Of a DNA stretch of 64,000 nucleotides, positions 59,787 through 64,000 are shown in pieces. Source of the DNA: Streptomyces sp. HD (GTDB lineage Bacteria > Actinomycetota > Actinomycetes > Streptomycetales > Streptomycetaceae); NCBI RefSeq assembly GCF_028369295.1, contig NZ_JAQMYP010000035.1, positions 45,772-109,771 of the forward strand, written 5' to 3'. Below the pieces are notes generated by a model that was not told where the DNA came from, made no database searches, and worked only from the letters and a program-made list of their open reading frames with translations. The first letter of the stretch is position 1. The number at the start of each line of letters is the position of its first letter. The translations under genes were made by a program, and so were the position numbers.

Positions 59787-62441
59787 CTAGGCGGGCCGCA
59801 GCCAGACCGTCGCCAAGGGCGGCAGGGTCAGCCGGATGCTCGCCGGGCGGCCGTGCCAGGGCTGGGGTTCCGGCTTGACCGGGTCGGGGTTGGTGACGTC
59901 GCTGCCGCCGTACTTCGCGGCGTCGGTGTTCACCGTCTCGTGCCAGGCGGGGACGTCGTCCGGGACACCGAGGCGGTACTCGTCACGGACGACCGGCGAC
60001 ATGTTCGACACCGCAAGCAGCGGGACGCCCTCCGCGTCGTAGCGCAGGAACGCGAACACGTTGTCGTCGGCCGCGTCCCCGACCACCCACTGGAAGCCCG
60101 CCGGGTCGGTGTCGCGCTGCCAGAGGGCCGGCGTGTGGCGGTAGACCGTGTTCAGGTCGCGGACCAGGTCACGCACGCCCCGGTGGTCCGGCTCCGCCCC
60201 GTACGCCGGGTCCAGCAGCCACCAGTCGGGGCCGTGCGCCTCGGACCACTCGGCGCCCTGGGCGAACTCCTGGCCCATGAAGAGGAGTTGCTTGCCGGGG
60301 TGGGCCCACATGAAGCCCAGGTAGGCACGGTGGTTGGCGCGCTGCTGCCACCAGTCGCCCGGCATCTTCGACACCAGGGAACGCTTGCCGTGGACGACCT
60401 CGTCGTGGGAGATGGGCAGGACGTAGTTCTCGCTGTAGGCGTACACCATCGAGAACGTCATCTCGTTGTGGTGGTACTTGCGGTGCACCGGCTCCTTGGC
60501 CACGTACTCCAGCGAGTCGTGCATCCAGCCCATGTTCCACTTCAGACCGAAGCCCAGGCCCCCGAAACCGCCGGGCCCCGACACATGCGTCGGACGCGTC
60601 ACGCCGTCCCAGGCCGTCGACTCCTCCGCGATGGTCACGACCCCCGGCACCCGCCGGTACACCGTCGCGTTCATCTCCTGCAGGAACGCCACCGCGTCCA
60701 GGTTCTCCCGCCCGCCGTGCTCGTTCGGGAGCCACTGGCCCGGCTCACGTGAGTAGTCCAGGTAGAGCATGGAGGCGACGGCGTCCACCCGCAGGCCGTC
60801 GATGTGGAACTCCTCGCACCAGTACAGGGCGTTGGAGACCAGGAAGTTGCGCACCTCGCGCCGCCCGAAGTCGAACTCCAGCGTGCCCCAGTCGGGGTGC
60901 GCGGAGCGCAGCGGGTCCTCGTGCTCGTACAGCGGACGGCCGTCGAACTCCGCCAGCGCCCAGTCGTCGCGCGGGAAGTGCGCCGGCACCCAGTCCATCA
61001 GCACCCCGATGCCGGCCTGGTGCAGGGCGTCGACCAGGTACTTGAAGTCGTCCGGCGTGCCGAGGCGGGCCGTGGGCGCGTAGAAGCCGGTGACCTGGTA
61101 GCCCCACGAGCCGCCGAACGGGTGCTCGGCCACCGGCATCAGCTCCACGTGCGTGAAGCCCAGGTCCTTGACGTACGCGGGGAGCTGGTCGGCCAGTTGA
61201 CGGTACGTCAGGCCTGGGCGCCAGGACGCCAGGTGGACCTCGTAGACCGAGAAGGGCGCCTCGTGCGTCGGGATCGCGCCGCGCTTCTCCAGCCACGCCT
61301 CGTCGCCCCACTCGTGATGCGAGGCGTGCACGATGGACGACGTGTTGGGCGGGGCCTCCGTCCGGCGGGCCAGCGGATCCGCGCGCAGCGTCTTCGAACC
61401 GTCGGGCCGGGTGATCTCGAACTTGTACAGCTCGCCCTCGCCGATGCCCGGCACGAACAGCTCCCAGACCCCGGTGCCGCCGAGCGAACGCATCGGATAG
61501 CCCGTGCCGTCCCAGAAGTTGAAGGTGCCGGCCAGCGAGACACCGCGTGCGTTCGGCGCCCACACCGTGAAGCGGGTGCCGGTCACGGCCTGGTGGGTCA
61601 TGGGCTCGGCGCCCAGCGCCCGCCACAGCTCCTCGTGCCGTCCCTCGCCGATCAGATGCAGATCGAGCTCGCCCAGCGCGGGCAGGAAACGGTACGCGTC
61701 CTCGGTCTCCTGCACCGACCCCTCGTACGCCACGAGCAGCTGGTAGCCCTCCGGTACCTCCCGCAGCGGCAGCAGCCCCGAGAAGAACCCCTCCGTGTCG
61801 TCGTGCAGTTCCGCCCGCAGATTCCCGGCCACGACGGTCACCGACAGGGCGAATGGCTTGAAGGCCCGGAACGCGACACCGCCGGGCACCGGATGCGCGC
61901 CGAGCACGGAGTGCGGGTCGTGGTGCGTGCCGGTGAGCAGGCGGTCGCGGTCGGCGGCGTCCAGGGCCGGCGAGACGGCGCCCCCCACGGGCTCGGCCGG
62001 CTTCGGGACCGCCTGCTGCGCCGGGATCCTCTTCTGCGCCGCCTGCTGCGCGGGGATCTTCTTGGCGGCGGGCTTCTTGGTGGCGGTGCCCTTCGACGCC
62101 GTGGCCTTCGCGGCGGTGCTCTTCGCCGCGGCCTTCTTCGCCACGACCTTCTTGGCGACGGACTTCTCCGCCACCGCCTTCTCCGCCAGGGCGTTCTCCA
62201 CAGCGGCCTTCTTGGCGGGCGGTTTCTTCGCCGTGGCCTTCTTGGCCGCCGGTTTCTTCGCGGCCGCCTTCTTCTGCCCGGCGGCCTTCGCCGTCGCCTT
62301 CTTCGCCGTCCCCTTCCGTACGGCCTCCGCGGCCTCCACGGCCTTGGTCGCCGCCTTTTTGGCCACGCTCTTCTTCTCGGCCGACTGCTCGGCCGTGTTC
62401 TCGGGTTCCGAACCGCTGGAGGGAGTGGTGCGGGGGGTCAC
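59787..62441 (-). CDS. glgB: 1,4-alpha-glucan branching enzyme with histone-like N-terminal extension
   Basis: This 884-residue enzyme makes alpha-1,6 branches in glycogen. A CBM48 domain (DPHSVLGAHPVPGGVAFRAFKP) precedes the GH13 barrel, with the nucleophile in HIDGLRVDAVASMLYLDYSR, the acid in TIAEESTAWDGVTRP and ISHDEVVHGKRSL. The first 165 residues are an Ala/Lys-rich KKxxAKK tract like histone H1 or HupS tails, which is unusual for GlgB. GTG 62441 has an AAGGAGG site and overlaps the maltokinase stop. It belongs to the GlgE pathway with maltokinase and TreS. Confidence 0.94.
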   Translation of the reverse strand: MTPRTTPSSGSEPENTAEQSAEKKSVAKKAATKAVEAAEAVRKGTAKKATAKAAGQKKAAAKKPAAKKATAKKPPAKKAAVENALAEKAVAEKSVAKKVVAKKAAAKSTAAKATASKGTATKKPAAKKIPAQQAAQKRIPAQQAVPKPAEPVGGAVSPALDAADRDRLLTGTHHDPHSVLGAHPVPGGVAFRAFKPFALSVTVVAGNLRAELHDDTEGFFSGLLPLREVPEGYQLLVAYEGSVQETEDAYRFLPALGELDLHLIGEGRHEELWRALGAEPMTHQAVTGTRFTVWAPNARGVSLAGTFNFWDGTGYPMRSLGGTGVWELFVPGIGEGELYKFEITRPDGSKTLRADPLARRTEAPPNTSSIVHASHHEWGDEAWLEKRGAIPTHEAPFSVYEVHLASWRPGLTYRQLADQLPAYVKDLGFTHVELMPVAEHPFGGSWGYQVTGFYAPTARLGTPDDFKYLVDALHQAGIGVLMDWVPAHFPRDDWALAEFDGRPLYEHEDPLRSAHPDWGTLEFDFGRREVRNFLVSNALYWCEEFHIDGLRVDAVASMLYLDYSREPGQWLPNEHGGRENLDAVAFLQEMNATVYRRVPGVVTIAEESTAWDGVTRPTHVSGPGGFGGLGFGLKWNMGWMHDSLEYVAKEPVHRKYHHNEMTFSMVYAYSENYVLPISHDEVVHGKRSLVSKMPGDWWQQRANHRAYLGFMWAHPGKQLLFMGQEFAQGAEWSEAHGPDWWLLDPAYGAEPDHRGVRDLVRDLNTVYRHTPALWQRDTDPAGFQWVVGDAADDNVFAFLRYDAEGVPLLAVSNMSPVVRDEYRLGVPDDVPAWHETVNTDAAKYGGSDVTNPDPVKPEPQPWHGRPASIRLTLPPLATVWLRPA

Positions 62442-63883
62442 GGGCGGGGCCTCCTTGGCGAAGGTGGAGATGCGGGGATGGAGGGGGACGGGGTACCGGA
62501 GTCCATGGCGAGGCGATGTATCGCGGACAGCGGCACCGGGAGCCAGTCGGGGCGGTGGCGGGCCTCGTAGACGACCTCGTAGATCGCCTTGTCGGTCTCG
62601 TACGCGCGCAGCAGCACCGGATCGGTGCGCGGATCGACACCGCCGGCCTGCGCGTACCCGGAGCAGTACGCGGCCCGGCAGGCCTCGGCCCAGCCGGGTG
62701 CCGGACGCTCGGCCGAGTGGGCGGCGTAGTCGAAGGAGCGCAGCATCCCGGCGACGTCCCGCACCGGCGGCTGCGGCATCCGCCGCTCGGCCAGCGACTT
62801 CGACGGCTCGCCCTCGAAGTCGATGAGCCACCACTGACCGGCCGGTGAACGCAGGCACTGTCCGAGATGCAGATCGCCGTGGATGCGCTGGGCGGTCCAG
62901 GTGTGGCCCTCGGCGGCCAGAGTGGCAAGCGCCTCGAAGGCCGAGCGCAGACCCGGCGCGTACGGCCGCAGCGCGGGCACCGCCTGCGCCGCCGCGTCGA
63001 GCCGCTCGACCATGCCGTCGACCAGCTGCTGCACCTGTGTGTGCCCCAACGTCACGGTCGGCAGCGTACGGGCCAGTGCCGTGTGAACCTCGGCTGTGGC
63101 GCGCCCGAGTGCGCGCGCCGTGGCGGAGAAGTCCTCACCTTTGGCCAACTGGCGCAACGCCAGCTCCCAGCCGTCGGCCGCGCCCTGCACGAACGGCTGC
63201 AGCACACCGAGGACGTACGAGGCACCGGCCAGCTCGGCACGGATCCACGCCGTCGGCGCGGGCACCCGGTCGCAGTCCTCGCGGGCCAGCGCCAGCGGCA
63301 GCTCCAGGTCGGGGTTGACGCCGGGCACGACCCGGCGCAGCAGCTTCAGGATGAACGTATCGCCGTAGACGACGGACGAGTTCGACTGCTCGGAGGTGAC
63401 CAGGCGGGGCACCAGACCGGACCGGATGTCCTGGCTTGCGTCCCGTTCGAAGCGCAGGGCGCCGACCCGGGCCCCGGTGCGCAGCGCTTCGAGAAGCAGC
63501 TCGGTGGGGCGGGTGTCGTACAGGGCGTCGTACACCGTGCGTCCGGCGAGCGGGCCCTCGGCCACGTGTCCGATCAGCGCGGGCGCCAACCGCGGCGGCA
63601 GCGCCTCGCGCTCCCCTATGAGCAGTTGGTAGCAGTCGGCCGGCTGCTCGGGTGCGCCCGGCACGGGGGCGAGGGGCTGGTGGGCGCGTACCAGCAAGTG
63701 GTACAGGCCCAGTTTGCGGCCGGGCGGCAGCAGCTCGGTGGCCGCCACCAGGGAGAAACCCGTGACCGGCCGTCCCTTGCCCGCGAACCAGCGTTGCTGC
63801 GGCAGCCATTCCCGCAGCAGTGGATCCAGTGACGCAAGGAGGCCGGGCGAGGTGGTGATGGTACGGGTGACGGCTTCCGACAT
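62438..63883 (-). CDS. mak: maltokinase (Pep2/Mak)
   Basis: This 481-residue enzyme phosphorylates maltose to maltose 1-phosphate, the substrate of GlgE. It has an N-terminal cap LASLDPLLREWLPQQRWFAGKGR, an APH-like kinase core with the catalytic IHGDLHLGQCLRSPAGQWWL, LIDFEGEPSKSLAERR, and a C-terminal PLSAIHRLA. ATG 63883 follows GGAAAGGA. It lies between treS and glgB, the conserved order for trehalose-to-glucan conversion, and overlaps glgB by four bases. Confidence 0.95.
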   Translation of the reverse strand: MSEAVTRTITTSPGLLASLDPLLREWLPQQRWFAGKGRPVTGFSLVAATELLPPGRKLGLYHLLVRAHQPLAPVPGAPEQPADCYQLLIGEREALPPRLAPALIGHVAEGPLAGRTVYDALYDTRPTELLLEALRTGARVGALRFERDASQDIRSGLVPRLVTSEQSNSSVVYGDTFILKLLRRVVPGVNPDLELPLALAREDCDRVPAPTAWIRAELAGASYVLGVLQPFVQGAADGWELALRQLAKGEDFSATARALGRATAEVHTALARTLPTVTLGHTQVQQLVDGMVERLDAAAQAVPALRPYAPGLRSAFEALATLAAEGHTWTAQRIHGDLHLGQCLRSPAGQWWLIDFEGEPSKSLAERRMPQPPVRDVAGMLRSFDYAAHSAERPAPGWAEACRAAYCSGYAQAGGVDPRTDPVLLRAYETDKAIYEVVYEARHRPDWLPVPLSAIHRLAMDSGTPSPSIPASPPSPRRPRP

Positions 63884-63950
63884 GGCGTCGCGTCCTTTCC
63901 CCGGGAGGTCGGGGTGTTACTCATGCGTGCCCCGGGCGGGGCGGTGGAAA

Positions 63951-63961
63951 CCCCCCCCCCC
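63951..63961. repeat. homopolymer run of 11 C
   Basis: An uninterrupted C tract (G on the coding strand) lies between the treS stop and the maltokinase start, about 68 bases before the latter. It is prone to slippage or to assembly error. Confidence 0.9.
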
Positions 63962-63966
63962 GGCTC

Positions 63967-64000
63967 TCAGGCCGCGTCCTTGCGCAGCCGGAACCAGTAG
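63967..64000 (-). CDS. treS: trehalose synthase/maltosyltransferase, C-terminal end only
   Basis: Only the last ten codons and stop are in the window: YWFRLRKDAA. The YWFRL ending is typical of trehalose synthase, which interconverts trehalose and maltose, and this gene precedes maltokinase in the usual order. The identity rests on this short end plus context. Confidence 0.65.
   Translation of the reverse strand, partial: YWFRLRKDAA

Overview
This window is chromosomal DNA from a high-GC, sporulating actinomycete, almost certainly a Streptomyces. The evidence is the strong GC bias at third codon positions, frequent GTG starts, 4-base stop/start overlaps, a Scy-type polarity coiled-coil protein, a spore-pigment-type type II polyketide cluster, and a gene order that matches, from memory, the S. 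coelicolor SCO5397-SCO5442 region. I see no tRNA, rRNA, CRISPR array, transposase or integrase.

1-10.8 kb is core: scy (partial), methylmalonyl-CoA epimerase, acetyl-CoA C-acetyltransferase, meaB, a PepSY protein divergent from an OmpR-type two-component pair, a MarR regulator, three coupled AIM24-family genes, and a DUF3817/thiamine-binding pair. 10.8-20.8 kb is a type II PKS cluster of the whiE/sch/cur spore-pigment kind: SchA/CurD protein, cupin, KS-alpha, KS-beta, ACP, aromatase and TcmI-type cyclase, plus an amidohydrolase, FAD monooxygenase, P450 and a second small SchA/CurD-like protein. It appears to sit inside an otherwise conserved block between two DUF3817 loci. 20.9-35.1 kb returns to core: MarR, DUF3817, isobutyryl-CoA mutase large subunit, TetR, a YbbN-like thioredoxin, a DUF6230/DUF6114/secreted-protein operon, then pyk, ackA, pta and pfkA.

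35.2-48.3 kb is the most unusual part. It holds three NLR-like STAND ATPases (NB-ARC plus TPR) and two nucleoside-phosphorylase-family effector domains, one fused to its STAND and one separate, surrounding a sugar ABC transporter. The separate effector ends with a short motif (core DHIDFRGGTFYGTVIG) that is echoed at the N-terminus of another STAND protein (DHLDFRGAEFKGLVV). This is the pattern expected of amyloid-type signalling between a receptor and an effector. Both effector genes share an identical 15-base element just before their starts, in two similarly arranged divergent regions. This looks like a multi-gene NLR-like immunity or cell-death locus.

48.3-64 kb holds a CitA/CitB-type two-component system with a divergent dicarboxylate transporter, an AAA ATPase, an aldo/keto reductase and NAD-epimerase next to an Lrp regulator, a MerR/thioredoxin pair, a HelD/HelR-type helicase, and the GlgE-pathway genes glgB, maltokinase and the last codons of treS. 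Small palindromes, terminators and dispersed repeats are listed individually. Function calls come from reading motifs and remembered family knowledge; no database search was run.
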